From positions 249,397 to 313,396 of the forward strand of contig NZ_SRUZ01000008.1 in NCBI RefSeq assembly GCF_004791165.1: a stretch of 64,000 nucleotides of DNA, read 5' to 3'. Position 1 is the first letter of the stretch, and every line of letters begins with the position of its first letter. Positions 23,296 to 32,870 of the stretch are shown one piece after another. The translations under genes and the position numbers were made by a program. The notes below the pieces were generated by a model, which ran no database searches, had not been told where the DNA came from, and saw only the letters and a list, made by a program, of their open reading frames with translations. Origin of the DNA: Mesorhizobium sp. M8A.F.Ca.ET.218.01.1.1 (lineage in GTDB: Bacteria; Pseudomonadota; Alphaproteobacteria; Rhizobiales; Rhizobiaceae).

Positions 23296-26200
23296 TCACT
23301 TTTTGGCGAGCTGCTGCTTCACCAGATCGATCTTCTGGTCGGTCAGCGGGATCGGGATTGTGTAGCCGGCTTCGGTAAAGCCCTGTTTGGCGTTCTCGAA
23401 GAACGCGATCGCCTTGAGATATTCCGGCTTGCCGCCGCCATAGCTGGCGCGGTTCCAATGGATGTCGCCAAGATTGTTCTGTTCGAAGGCCCACTGCATG
23501 GGCTGACTTTCCCTGGTGAACACTTTCAGCGTCGCCGTGAAAGCCGCCTCGGCCTCGTCGAGATATTTGCCGGTCCGTTCGATGTTGCCGAGGTTGAGCA
23601 GGCTCATGCCGATGCCGTTCTGCGCGTTCGCCCAGTCGACCGGCGCGGTCTCGATGGTCAGCACTTCGAGCGCCGCACGCCGCGCGGCGATCGAATCCCG
23701 CAAGGTCTTGGGGTCGGCATTGCTCATGCTCAACCAGTGCAGCGTCGACCCGAGGCCGGCCTGGGTCAGCGCCCATTGCCGCGGATTGGTTTCACGCTTG
23801 TATTCGCGCAAGGCGTTGCGGTAGGCGTCGACCGCCTCGCCATAGTGTTCGGGCTTGTCCGTCACGCCGCCGAGAAGCTGCAGCGTGTTGCCGAGATTGT
23901 AGTAGCTCATCGCCCAGTCAAGCGGGAATTTCCGCCTGACATAGACCTGGCGGGCCGCCTGGAATGCCGCAACCGACTGCTCCAGCCTGGATGCGTCGCG
24001 GGTGCGCTGGCCAAGCGTCTGGTAGATCGAGCCGAGATTGTTCTGCGCCGACGCCCAGTCCATCGGGAAGCGCTGCCTGGTGAACACCGTGAGCGCATCG
24101 TCATAGGCTGCCGCCGCCTCTTCAAGCGTGCCGGTGCCCATGTCGAAACGGGCGACACCACTCAGCGCATTGCCGAGGTTGAGCCGGCTGGTGGCCCAGG
24201 AGACCGGGAATGTGTCGCGGGTTCGCACTTCGAGCGCGGCGCGAAAGGCGTCGGCGGCCTGGTTGATCCTGGGCTTGTCGTTGAGCTGGATGCCGAGCGT
24301 CACAAGCGTGTTGCCGAGATTGTTCTGGACCATCGCCCATTCGACTGGCGTTTTCTGGCGCGTATATTCCTCGAGCGCCAGCCGATAGGCCGCTTCCGCC
24401 TGGGCCAGATGCTCGCCGCCGGGTTCGCGTTCCGAGAGCGCATAGAGCGCGAGGCCAAGATTGTTCTGCGAGGACGCCCAGTCGAGCGGAACCTTGTCGC
24501 GCGGGCGCTTGTCCAGCGTGGCGCGCATCGCCGCCACCGCCTCGTTCAAGCGTTTCGGGTCGCTTTCGCGTTCGCCGATCTTCAGCAGCACATTGCCGAG
24601 ATTGTTCTGGGCGGCGGCCCAGTTGAGATCGTCCTTCACATGTTCGAACACGGCAAGCGAATCGCGAAAGATCTGCGCGGCCTCTTCGAGATGCGCGGTC
24701 TCGGTCTCGCGCTCGCCGATGTTCTGCAGCACCACCGCCATGTTGTTGCGGGTGATGGCCCAGTCGCGATTCTGTTCGCCATTGGGAATGAAGTTCAAGA
24801 TGGCGCGATAAGCTTCGATCGCGTGCCGCAGCGCATCCAGGTCGCCGGTGGCGTAGCCATAGGAATTAAGTGCTTCCGCCTCCTGGTTCTTGTAGTTCCA
24901 GCGCAGCTTGTCGTCCCATTTCTCGGCCAGCGAGAACGCCTTGGCATAGTCGTTGGCGGCCGACTTGTAGTCGAAGACCAGCGCCGAGGCGTCGGCCCGT
25001 TTGGCATAGATCGCGGCATCGGCGACGCGCTTCTGCTTGATCAATTCCTCAGCCTTGTCGACCGTGTCATTGGTCGCTTCGACCCGCCCCACGGCATCAT
25101 CGAGGAATTTTCGCGCCGTGGCGATCGCGCCCTGGCCGATGGCCTTGTCGGCGGAAGCGACCAGGCGTTTGATCTCCGGATCGTCGGTGCGCAACGCTGC
25201 GCGCTCGGACATCATCTTCCTCAGACGCTCAGCCTGGGCGTCGAGCACTTTCCGCAGGTCGGCCGGATCTTCCGGGATTTTCTCCGTGCCGAGCGCCCTC
25301 AGCACGCCGTAAAGCGCGTCGAGCGGGACGCCTTCCTGCAGCGACGCCAGTTCCACCTGTGCCCGCTTGGGGTCGGGCAGCTCGGAGATGGTCAGCAACA
25401 ACTGCCGACGCTCGCCGGTGATCAACCCGTCGTCGCCGGCCGGTTCGGGCGGCGCGACACCGAAATAGAGCAGCCGGCGCAGGCTTTCGTTGACCCAGGG
25501 GCGCTGCTTCGCCTTGGTGTCGAGATAGACCTCTTCCGTCACCATGCGCATGACCGAGCCGAACTCGGTGCCTTTCATCGCCGCGAGATGGCGCAGCAGG
25601 GCCGCCGCATAGGGGCTGTTTTCGCCAGCGGCGCCATCGAGCGCCGGACGGCCGGGTTCCGCGGCGAAGCCGATCACCGTGCCGAGACTCGCGTCGGCCG
25701 CCGGCGGATTGCCGAGGGCCTTGGCGCCGCGCACCGGCTCCAGTCCCCCGGCGCCGATAGGCTCGGCGGAGGCGGTCGGTGCGCGCCGCACCACGGCGTC
25801 TGATGGAAACGGATTTGTGCGGCAGGCGTCGAGCAGCATGATCGTCACCGGCACGGTCTTCTTCAGTTCGGCCATGACGGCGGAAATCGGCACCAGTGCC
25901 TGATCGGCATCCTTGAGCGACGAGACGTCTGCGTCGACCGGGACCAGATAGTTCTCGCCGCCGGCCTCGATGCCGTGACCCGAATAGTAGATGAGGGCGA
26001 CGTCGGCGCCCTCGGCGTCCTCGACGAAGCGTTCGAGGTCGCGCTTCAGCTTGGCCGCATCGCGATCGGTGACATTGCGGGCCTCGAAGCCGAGATCGGT
26101 CAACATCTTGGCCATGTCGCGGGCATCATTGGCCGGGTTGGGCAGGGTAGCGATGTGTTCGTATTTGGACTGGCCGACGACCAGCGCCACGCCCTTGAGG

Positions 26201-26316
26201 TCTTTTGCCTCGGCAGCCTGAAGCATCGACGCGGCAACGGAGACAAGCATGGCGACAAACAACGTCACCCGCGCACGCCGGAAAAGACGCAGTTTCGAGG
26301 TGTCGACAAAGGTCAT
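23296..26316 (-). CDS. Exported caspase-fold protein with ten 47-residue TPR-like repeats
   Basis: A 1006-residue protein. Residues about 16-37 are a signal peptide or anchor. The caspase/metacaspase (C14) domain follows, with the dyad H114 in YYSGHG and C165 in LLDACRT. A linker of about 330 residues contains coiled-coil-like stretches. Residues 519-988 are ten tandem repeats of exactly 47 residues with consensus WAxxQNNLGNxL, built like extended TPR units. The catalytic pair is intact, so it is probably an active cysteine protease of the periplasm or membrane face. Related bacterial proteins have been linked to regulated proteolysis, but this one's target is unknown. The histidine phosphatase gene follows. 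Confidence 0.8.
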   Translation of the reverse strand: MTFVDTSKLRLFRRARVTLFVAMLVSVAASMLQAAEAKDLKGVALVVGQSKYEHIATLPNPANDARDMAKMLTDLGFEARNVTDRDAAKLKRDLERFVEDAEGADVALIYYSGHGIEAGGENYLVPVDADVSSLKDADQALVPISAVMAELKKTVPVTIMLLDACRTNPFPSDAVVRRAPTASAEPIGAGGLEPVRGAKALGNPPAADASLGTVIGFAAEPGRPALDGAAGENSPYAAALLRHLAAMKGTEFGSVMRMVTEEVYLDTKAKQRPWVNESLRRLLYFGVAPPEPAGDDGLITGERRQLLLTISELPDPKRAQVELASLQEGVPLDALYGVLRALGTEKIPEDPADLRKVLDAQAERLRKMMSERAALRTDDPEIKRLVASADKAIGQGAIATARKFLDDAVGRVEATNDTVDKAEELIKQKRVADAAIYAKRADASALVFDYKSAANDYAKAFSLAEKWDDKLRWNYKNQEAEALNSYGYATGDLDALRHAIEAYRAILNFIPNGEQNRDWAITRNNMAVVLQNIGERETETAHLEEAAQIFRDSLAVFEHVKDDLNWAAAQNNLGNVLLKIGERESDPKRLNEAVAAMRATLDKRPRDKVPLDWASSQNNLGLALYALSEREPGGEHLAQAEAAYRLALEEYTRQKTPVEWAMVQNNLGNTLVTLGIQLNDKPRINQAADAFRAALEVRTRDTFPVSWATSRLNLGNALSGVARFDMGTGTLEEAAAAYDDALTVFTRQRFPMDWASAQNNLGSIYQTLGQRTRDASRLEQSVAAFQAARQVYVRRKFPLDWAMSYYNLGNTLQLLGGVTDKPEHYGEAVDAYRNALREYKRETNPRQWALTQAGLGSTLHWLSMSNADPKTLRDSIAARRAALEVLTIETAPVDWANAQNGIGMSLLNLGNIERTGKYLDEAEAAFTATLKVFTRESQPMQWAFEQNNLGDIHWNRASYGGGKPEYLKAIAFFENAKQGFTEAGYTIPIPLTDQKIDLVKQQLAKK
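23353..24762 (-). repeat. Ten tandem 141-base coding repeats
   Basis: The stretch encodes ten units of exactly 47 codons, each starting with a TGG-GCN pair (Trp-Ala) and carrying NNLG a few codons on. No unit is shortened or lengthened, although the sequences have diverged well at the DNA level. This suggests selection for a fixed superhelical pitch. Confidence 0.8.
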
Positions 26317-26422
26317 TTGTCGTTCCGCCCTGATGATCCAAACCCTCTATAACCCTGCCAGCCGACGATGATCAAATTCGGGCGCGATTGCGCCGCGGCG
26401 GTGGCTCGACTATCCCTGAAAA

Positions 26423-27373
26423 ATGTCTCCACTCACCGAAACCGTCCTGTTCGTCTTCAGTCTTGTCGCGCTCGGCTATCTTGCTGGGTTCACAGGCTAT
26501 TTGAGACCGGCGAGCGGCGAGGGGATATCCGACTTCGCGGTCTCGGTGGCCATGCCGCTGCTCCTGTTCCAGACCATGGTCAACGCTGATTTCCATGGCG
26601 TCGCGCCATGGCCACTATGGGGCGCCTATTTCACCGCCGCGGCGATCACCTGGGCGGCGGGCCATCTCGTCACCACGCGCATATTCGGACGCGACGCGCG
26701 CGCCGGGGTCGTCGGCGGCGTATCGTCCGCCTATTCCAATGTCGTGCTGCTCGGCGCTCCCTTCATCCTTGGCATATTCGGTCCGAGCGGCTTCGAAGTG
26801 CTGTCGCTGTTGGTCTCGGTGCATCTGCCGATCATGATGATGGCTTCGATCGTGCTGTTCGAGATGTTCGGCCGAGGCGGCGGCGAACATGTGCATCCGT
26901 TGCGTGTCCTGCGCAGCTTCCTGAGACGGCTGTTCATCAATCCGCTGATCATCGGCATTCTGCTGGGGCTGGCATGGCGCACCAGCGGCGTGCCGCTGCC
27001 CGGTCTTGTCATGCGGCTGGTCGATGCGCTGGCCAACACGGCCGGGCCGGTGGCGCTGTTTGCCATGGGGCTCAGCCTGCGCCGCTTCGGCATATCAGGC
27101 AATGTCCGGCCAGCGCTGGTACTTTCGGTGCTGAAGCTGTTCCTGATGCCGGCGCTGGTTCTTGCCTTCGTCTGGCTGCTCGGCCTGCCGCCGTTGACGG
27201 CCAAGGTGGCGGTCGTGGTGGCGGCGCTGCCGTCGGGCATCAATTCCTATCTCATCGCCGTCCAGTTCAACACCGGCCAGGCGCTAGCATCGAACCAGAT
27301 GACCATCGCCACTGCTTGCGCGGTCATCACTACTGCTTTCTGGCTGACGGTTGTCCTGCATGTTTTCGGGTGA
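26423..27373 (+). CDS. AEC-family transporter (auxin efflux carrier fold)
   Basis: A 316-residue inner-membrane protein with about ten hydrophobic segments in two five-helix halves. Typical AEC features are the N-terminal FVFSLVALGYLAGF, the mid-protein INPLIIGILLGL and the C-terminal AALPSGINSYLIAVQF. Bacterial members move malonate, malate or other small organic acids. It stands alone, with its own terminator, 182 bases before gabD, so a link to succinate semialdehyde metabolism is possible but unproven. Confidence 0.82.
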   Translation: MSPLTETVLFVFSLVALGYLAGFTGYLRPASGEGISDFAVSVAMPLLLFQTMVNADFHGVAPWPLWGAYFTAAAITWAAGHLVTTRIFGRDARAGVVGGVSSAYSNVVLLGAPFILGIFGPSGFEVLSLLVSVHLPIMMMASIVLFEMFGRGGGEHVHPLRVLRSFLRRLFINPLIIGILLGLAWRTSGVPLPGLVMRLVDALANTAGPVALFAMGLSLRRFGISGNVRPALVLSVLKLFLMPALVLAFVWLLGLPPLTAKVAVVVAALPSGINSYLIAVQFNTGQALASNQMTIATACAVITTAFWLTVVLHVFG

Positions 27374-27396
27374 GGTTGGCGACAGCTGCGCCAACC
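27374..27396 (+). terminator. Terminator directly after the AEC transporter gene
   Basis: GGTTGGCG (27374-27381) pairs perfectly with CGCCAACC (27389-27396) around a seven-base loop. The stem begins at the base after the TGA. The tail is pyrimidine-rich but not a pure T run. Confidence 0.5.
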
Positions 27397-27555
27397 CGCT
27401 CTCGTCTTGCGCTGGTCCAACCCCTATATGCCATCTTGCGATTGCTTGCGGGGCTTTCCCTAGGTTAAGAGCAATGGCTCCAGCGTGCGGCCCTGCCTGC
27501 GCTTTACCGAAGACATCCAGATAGCGGCCCGTGAGCGCCGAACGGAGGCTAGACC

Positions 27556-29013
27556 ATGCTTCAGAAAACCAGCCATTTCATGCGCCAGGCCAATCTCATC
27601 AACGGCGAATGGGTCCAGGCCGACAGCGGCCAGACGGTCGATGTGAACAATCCAGCTACCGGCCTCAAGATCGGCACCGTGCCGAAGTCGGGCAAGGCCG
27701 AGACACGCCGTGCCATCGAGGCTGCCGACGCCGCCTTCAAGTCATGGCGCAAGACCACCGCGCTCGAGCGCTCCAAGCTGCTGCGCAAGCTGCATGACGC
27801 GATGATGGACAATCAGGACGTGCTGGCCGAACTGCTCACCATCGAGCAGGGCAAGTCGCTGTTCGAGTCCAAGGGCGAGATCGGTTCGGCTGCCGCCTAC
27901 ATCCTCTGGTTCGCCGAAGAAGGTCGCCGCACCTATGGCGACGTCGTGCCGTCGCCATGGGCGGACCGCCGCATCCTGGTGACCAAGGAACCGGTCGGTG
28001 TCATTGCCGCCATCACGCCGTGGAATTTCCCGTCCTCGATGCTGGCCCGCAAACTTGGTCCCGCACTTGCCGCCGGCTGCACCGCCGTCGTCAAGCCGGC
28101 CTCGCAGACGCCGTATTCCGGCCTTGCCTGGGGTGCGCTGGCCGAGGAAGTCGGCTTCCCCAAGGGCGTCGTCAACATCCTGACCGGTTCGGCGAGCGAG
28201 ATCGGCGACGAGATCTGCGCCAATCCGCTGGTGTCGAAAATCACCTTCACCGGCTCGACGGAGGTCGGCAAGCTTCTCATCCAGAAGTCGTCGGTCACGG
28301 TCAAGAAGGTGTCGATGGAACTCGGCGGCAACGCGCCGTTCATCGTCTTCGACGACGCCGATATCGAGCGTGCCGTTGCCGGCGCGATCACCGCCAAATA
28401 TCGCAATTCAGGCCAGACCTGCGTCTGCACCAACCGCTTCCTCGTCCAGGCTGGTGTGTACGACAAGTTCGTCGAAAAGCTCGCCGCGGCCAGCAACGGA
28501 CTGAAGGTCGGTTCCGGCCTCGAAGAGGGCGTCCAGCAGGGGCCGCTGATCGACGAGAAGGCGGTCGAGAAGGTCGAGGAACTGATCGCCGATGCCACCT
28601 CAAAGGGCGGCAAGGTCGTCGCCGGCGGTCATCGCCATGCACTGGGCGGTTCGTTCTTCCAGCCGACGGTCATCGCCAATGCGACGCCGAAAATGCGCTT
28701 CATGAAGGAAGAGATCTTTGGCCCGGTCGCACCGGTGTTCAAGTTCGAAACCGAGGAAGAAGCCATCGCGCTCGCCAACGACACCGAATTCGGCCTTGCC
28801 TGCTATTTCTACACCGGCGATCTCGGCCGCGCCTTCCGGGTCATGGAAGGCCTGAAATACGGCATGGTCGGCGTCAATGAAGGGCTGATCACCACACCTG
28901 AAGCACCGTTTGGCGGCGTCAAGGAATCGGGCCTCGGCAAAGAAGGCGGACATCAGGGCATCGAGGATTACCTCGATACCAAATATGTGTGCATCGGCGG
29001 CCTCGGGCTCTGA
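27556..29013 (+). CDS. gabD: Succinate-semialdehyde dehydrogenase
   Basis: Oxidises succinate semialdehyde to succinate with NAD(P) in 4-aminobutyrate breakdown. The 485-residue ALDH has the cofactor motif FTGSTEVGK, the catalytic glutamate in MELGGNAPF and the catalytic cysteine in GQTCVCTNR, in which the GabD-type C-X-C arrangement is kept. It starts with LINGEWV and the ATG at 27556 has GGAGG upstream. No GABA transaminase gene is in the window. A hairpin follows the stop. Confidence 0.88.
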   Translation: MLQKTSHFMRQANLINGEWVQADSGQTVDVNNPATGLKIGTVPKSGKAETRRAIEAADAAFKSWRKTTALERSKLLRKLHDAMMDNQDVLAELLTIEQGKSLFESKGEIGSAAAYILWFAEEGRRTYGDVVPSPWADRRILVTKEPVGVIAAITPWNFPSSMLARKLGPALAAGCTAVVKPASQTPYSGLAWGALAEEVGFPKGVVNILTGSASEIGDEICANPLVSKITFTGSTEVGKLLIQKSSVTVKKVSMELGGNAPFIVFDDADIERAVAGAITAKYRNSGQTCVCTNRFLVQAGVYDKFVEKLAAASNGLKVGSGLEEGVQQGPLIDEKAVEKVEELIADATSKGGKVVAGGHRHALGGSFFQPTVIANATPKMRFMKEEIFGPVAPVFKFETEEEAIALANDTEFGLACYFYTGDLGRAFRVMEGLKYGMVGVNEGLITTPEAPFGGVKESGLGKEGGHQGIEDYLDTKYVCIGGLGL

Positions 29014-29025
29014 TAGGCTAGTGCG

Positions 29026-29051
29026 TGGGGCAGGCTGGTAAACCTGCCCCA
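29026..29051 (+). terminator. Hairpin after gabD
   Basis: TGGGGCAGG (29026-29034) pairs with CCTGCCCCA (29043-29051), nine base pairs with an eight-base loop. There is no T run after it, so its termination strength is uncertain. Confidence 0.45.
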
Positions 29052-29099
29052 GGCTGAACAACCAGCCGAAGTCGTTTGGATCCACTGGCATTTGCGGGC

Positions 29100-30122
29100 A
29101 TGACGATGAAGGACGGCGAGGTTTTCGGCACGACACAGGCAGGCGAACCGATCCGCCGCTTTACGATCAGGGGCGGCGGCCTCACCGCCAACATCATCGG
29201 GCTTGGCGCCATCGTCCAGGACCTGCGCCTGACCGGGCACGACGCGCCGCTGGTCCTCGGCTACAACAATCTGGAGGCCTATGAGACCGACACTGGCTTC
29301 TTCGGGGCCGTGGTCGGGCGCTACGCCAACCGCATCGGCGAAGGCCGCTTCACAATTGGCGGCAACCGCTACCAGACCGAGCGCAACTTCCTCGACAAGC
29401 ATACGCTGCATGGCGGCTCGCAAGGCTACTCCCACCGACCATGGACGGTTTCGCTGCACGGCAGGGATTTCGTCACTCTGACGCTGCATGATCCCGACGG
29501 TGCGATGGGCTTTCCCGGCGCGCTCGACGTTACTTGCACCTACCGGCTGAAAATTCCCGGCACGCTGAGCGTCGAACTGACGGCGACCTGCGAGGAGCCG
29601 ACGCCGTGCAATCTCACCCAGCATTCCTATTTCAACCTCGATGATGGCGGCACGGGCGACATTCTCGACCACAGGATGATGCTGAACGCCGGTGCCTATC
29701 TGCCTGTCGACGGCGACATGATCCCGACCGGCGTGGTGAAGCCGGTCGACGGCACGCCTTTCGATTTTCGCCAGGCGCGGCCATTGCGCATGGAGACCGA
29801 GGGCGAACAACTGCCCTACGACCAGAATTTCTGCCTGGCCGCGGCGCGCGGGCCGCTCAAGCAGGCCGCGTGGGTGCAAGGGGCGAATTCCGGCGTCGAG
29901 ATGGAAGTCTGGACAACGGAGCCCGGTGTCCAGCTCTACACCGGGCAATATGTGACGCCACGCACCGGCCTGGAAGGGCGGAATTACAAGGCCTTCAGCG
30001 GCTTCTGCCTGGAGCCGCAAATATGGCCTGACGCGCCGAACCGGCCCTATTTCCCGCAGGCGACGCTATGGTCTGGCGCGATCTATCACCACGTGACCGA
30101 ATACCGGTTCCGGCAAGGTTAG
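29100..30122 (+). CDS. galM: Aldose 1-epimerase
   Basis: Interconverts alpha and beta anomers of aldoses such as galactose or arabinose. The family features are NRIGEGRF near the N-terminus, the histidine in CNLTQHSYFNLDD and the C-terminal glutamate in FCLEPQIWPD, the acid/base pair of galactose mutarotases. I take the ATG at 29100; an in-frame TTG at 29076 and a second ATG at 29106 are alternatives since no ribosome site is strong. It converges on the kdgK-like gene, five bases apart, so a shared sugar-acid theme is plausible. Confidence 0.82.
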   Translation: MTMKDGEVFGTTQAGEPIRRFTIRGGGLTANIIGLGAIVQDLRLTGHDAPLVLGYNNLEAYETDTGFFGAVVGRYANRIGEGRFTIGGNRYQTERNFLDKHTLHGGSQGYSHRPWTVSLHGRDFVTLTLHDPDGAMGFPGALDVTCTYRLKIPGTLSVELTATCEEPTPCNLTQHSYFNLDDGGTGDILDHRMMLNAGAYLPVDGDMIPTGVVKPVDGTPFDFRQARPLRMETEGEQLPYDQNFCLAAARGPLKQAAWVQGANSGVEMEVWTTEPGVQLYTGQYVTPRTGLEGRNYKAFSGFCLEPQIWPDAPNRPYFPQATLWSGAIYHHVTEYRFRQG

Positions 30123-30127
30123 CTTTT

Positions 30128-31051
30128 TCAGGGCTTGCCGAACGCCGCCCTCAGCGTCTCGAACGGTGCCAGCGCGCCGCGCACCTGCACGACGGCAGCG
30201 GCAACGCGATGGGCTCTGCGGGCGGCCTCCTGCGGGTTGTGGCCGGCAAGACGGGCGGCGAGATAGCCGCCATTGAAGGAATCGCCGGCGCCGGTGGTGT
30301 CGGTGGGGGCCGCGACATGGATCGCAGGCACGTCCTGCAATGATCCGTTTTCGGCAATCAGTGCCGGCTGCTCGCCATTCTTGACGACAACTTCGCCAAC
30401 CCATTGCCTGAGCCGCTCGGCGGTCGCCCGCGGGGTGTCATCGCCGAACAGCATCTGCTCGTCAGGGAAGGTCGGCAGCGCGATGTCGGTGACGGCAAGC
30501 GCTTCGACGATCGCTGCCTGCGCTTCGTCGCGGCCGCGCCACAGTCGTGGCCGGTAGTTGGGATCGAAGGCGATCGTCGAGCCCGCCGCGCGCGCCTTGC
30601 CCACGGCCGCCAGCAGCGTCTTGCGCGAGGCATCGTCGAGAATTGCCAAAGTGATTCCGGAAAAGTACACAAGCGATTGATTCTGCATGCTTTTCGATAG
30701 TGCCGCCGGATCCGAAGCCAGCTGCCGCGCGGCGGCGTCGCCACGCCAGTAGGTGAAGGAGCGTTCGGCACCGGTCAGCGTGATCGCATAGAGGCCGGGG
30801 CGCGCGCCCGGTATGACCGGACTGGAGCCGATGCCGATGCCGTTTTCAGCGAAGAAAGCGATCTGGCCTTGGGAGAAGGGGTCGTCGCCGAAGGCCGAGA
30901 CATAGGTTGCCGGCAGGTCAGCGCTCAGCGCATGCAACGCCCACAGCGTGTTGAACGTGTCGCCGGCAAAACCCATGCGCCAGTTCGGGCCCGTCTGGCC
31001 CGACAGTTCCAGCATGCATTCGCCAATCGAGGCGACGCCGTTTCCCATCAT
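30128..31051 (-). CDS. kdgK: PfkB-family sugar kinase, probably 2-keto-3-deoxygluconate kinase
   Basis: A 307-residue ribokinase-fold enzyme that would phosphorylate 2-keto-3-deoxygluconate for the Entner-Doudoroff route. The N-terminus VASIGECMLEL and GFAGDTFNTLW match the KdgK branch, and the C-terminal TDTTGAGDSFNGGYLA contains the catalytic aspartate and anion hole. The ATG at 31051 has GGAGG seven bases upstream; a second ATG follows at once. Other PfkB sugar kinases cannot be fully excluded. Confidence 0.75.
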   Translation of the reverse strand: MMGNGVASIGECMLELSGQTGPNWRMGFAGDTFNTLWALHALSADLPATYVSAFGDDPFSQGQIAFFAENGIGIGSSPVIPGARPGLYAITLTGAERSFTYWRGDAAARQLASDPAALSKSMQNQSLVYFSGITLAILDDASRKTLLAAVGKARAAGSTIAFDPNYRPRLWRGRDEAQAAIVEALAVTDIALPTFPDEQMLFGDDTPRATAERLRQWVGEVVVKNGEQPALIAENGSLQDVPAIHVAAPTDTTGAGDSFNGGYLAARLAGHNPQEAARRAHRVAAAVVQVRGALAPFETLRAAFGKP

Positions 31052-31202
31052 CTGCAATCCTCCAGTGATGTCGGTGCTGTAGCTTTTTGCCGGACGCAGC
31101 GCCATGCTTGGCAAGCAGGCTTTTTTCCGCCACAGCGTTTTCCCACAGGCTGGCGGGATGCGATCCGTCCGGCAGAACGTTATCCGCAGAAGAGGAACCG
31201 GT

Positions 31203-31652
31203 TTGGCATCGTTATGGCGTTATCTCCTGGCAGGTCTTGGTCTGGCTGCTTTGCTGGTCGGCGTTCTCGCGGTCGTCTATCTGACCGTGCCGCATTCGGC
31301 ACAGCCTGTCGGTCCGGATGTCTCGAGGACGAAGAAAACCGACAACGGATTGTACGTAGCGAGTTTCGTGCCGGAACGCGGCGTGGTGCGGCAGGGCGAG
31401 CTGGAATCCTGGGTGCTGACGCTGAAGACAAAGACAGGGGCTTCGGTGGAGCGAGCCGCGATCGCCATCTCCGGCGGCATGCCGCAGCACAATCACGGTC
31501 TGCCGACCAGTCCGCAGGCGACCGACTATCTCGGCGAGGGACGCTACCGCATCGAGGGGCTCAAATTCACCATGAGCGGCTGGTGGCAACTGCGTTTCGC
31601 CATATCGTCCGGCGCGGGCTCCGACACTGTGCTGTTCAACGTGGTGCTGTGA
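31203..31652 (+). CDS. YtkA/FixH-like membrane-anchored protein, TTG start
   Basis: About 149 residues: one N-terminal membrane anchor (LLAGLGLAALLVGVLAVVYL) then an immunoglobulin-like periplasmic domain with GGMPQHNHGLPTSPQ, whose histidine/methionine cluster resembles copper-binding sites of YtkA-like domains. TTG at 31203 with AGAGGA six bases upstream is the best start; ATGs at 31104 and 31158 in the same frame have poor sites. Seven bases separate it from the dihaem peroxidase gene, so they are co-translated and probably work together in the periplasm. Confidence 0.65.
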   Translation: MASLWRYLLAGLGLAALLVGVLAVVYLTVPHSAQPVGPDVSRTKKTDNGLYVASFVPERGVVRQGELESWVLTLKTKTGASVERAAIAISGGMPQHNHGLPTSPQATDYLGEGRYRIEGLKFTMSGWWQLRFAISSGAGSDTVLFNVVL

Positions 31653-31659
31653 GCGGTCG

Positions 31660-32859
31660 ATGAGGCGCCTTTTCTGCTTTTTGGCGCTGACGGTGGCCGT
31701 GCTCCTTGGCGGTTGCGGCAAGCCGGATTTTTCCGATGCCGAGAAGAAGACGATTGCTTCGCTCGCGCTGAATACGCTGCCGGCGCTGAAGCCTGACACC
31801 ACCAACCGCTTCGCCGATGTGCCGGCCGCCGCAGCGCTCGGCTCGACGCTGTTCTTCGATGTTGGGATGAGCCGCGACGGCACCGTGTCCTGCTCGACCT
31901 GCCACAAGATCGACCGCCAATTCCAGGACGACCTGCCACAGGCGGTGGGTGTCGGCCGGACCAACCGGCGCACCATGCCGCTGGCCGGTGTGGCGCGCGA
32001 CCCCTGGTTCTTCTGGGATGGCCGCCGCGACAGCCTGTGGGCGCAGGCGCTGACACCCCTCGAAAATCCGTTGGAACAGGCGGGAAACCGCACCGCCTAC
32101 GCGCATTACATGAAGGCGCGCTTCGGCGAACGCTATGAGCGCATCTTCGGGCCATTGCCCGATTTTTCCGGCATTCCGCTGAATGCCAGCCCGCTTGGAA
32201 GCGATACCGAAAAAGCTGCCTGGAACGCGATGAGCGATGCGCAGCGTGACGCCATCAACAGCGTCTATGCCAATATAGGCAAGGCGATTGCCGCTTTCGA
32301 ACGCTCGATCGAGCCGACGCCGACGCGATTCGACCGCTTTGCGCTGGACCTTGCCACAGGCGCCGAGCCGAAAGGCGATGCGGCCTTTTCGCGGGAAGAA
32401 ATCCTTGGGCTGAAACTGTTCATCGGCAAGGCCAATTGCGTGACCTGCCACAATGGCCCGCGTTTCACCGACAACGGTTTTCACAATACGGGTGTGCCGC
32501 CTGTTGCCGGCTTGCCGGCGGATCGCGGGCGCGTCGACGCGGTAGCGCAGGTCGAGGCCGACCCCTTCAACTGCTTCGGCGCTTATCGCGATGGCGAGGC
32601 CAGTGCCTGCGGCGAGCTGCGCTTCATGGTCAAGGATGCGCCGGAACTGGTGCGCGCCTACAAGACGCCGTCGCTGCGCGGTGCTACGACACGGCCGCCC
32701 TACATGCATGCCGGGCAGTTTTCATCGCTCGACGAGGTGGTGGCTCACTATGCCAAGGCCGCACCAAGCGTCGAAGGGGTATCCGAGGTCCACCCCCTGG
32801 AGCTATCGGACCGCGAGCGCGCCGCACTCGTGGCGTTTTTGAAGACGCTGTCGGAATAG
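31660..32859 (+). CDS. Dihaem cytochrome c peroxidase/MauG family lipoprotein
   Basis: A 399-residue lipoprotein: signal with lipobox LGGC (Cys19), then two haem c sites CSTCH (C78-H82) and CVTCH (C260-H264). The WDGRRDSLW segment and the late RPPYMHAGQF place it in the MauG/MbnH-type branch rather than classical CcpA. Members reduce peroxide or oxidise a partner protein. The partner is probably the YtkA-like protein encoded just upstream (inference). The ATG at 31660 follows that stop by seven bases. Confidence 0.82.
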   Translation: MRRLFCFLALTVAVLLGGCGKPDFSDAEKKTIASLALNTLPALKPDTTNRFADVPAAAALGSTLFFDVGMSRDGTVSCSTCHKIDRQFQDDLPQAVGVGRTNRRTMPLAGVARDPWFFWDGRRDSLWAQALTPLENPLEQAGNRTAYAHYMKARFGERYERIFGPLPDFSGIPLNASPLGSDTEKAAWNAMSDAQRDAINSVYANIGKAIAAFERSIEPTPTRFDRFALDLATGAEPKGDAAFSREEILGLKLFIGKANCVTCHNGPRFTDNGFHNTGVPPVAGLPADRGRVDAVAQVEADPFNCFGAYRDGEASACGELRFMVKDAPELVRAYKTPSLRGATTRPPYMHAGQFSSLDEVVAHYAKAAPSVEGVSEVHPLELSDRERAALVAFLKTLSE

Positions 32860-32870
32860 CCCTTCTGGTT

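Noticed and set aside
23353..24762. Tandem repeats considered as a CRISPR or satellite array
   Set aside because: Units are 141 bases, coding throughout and diverged at DNA level; they are protein repeats.
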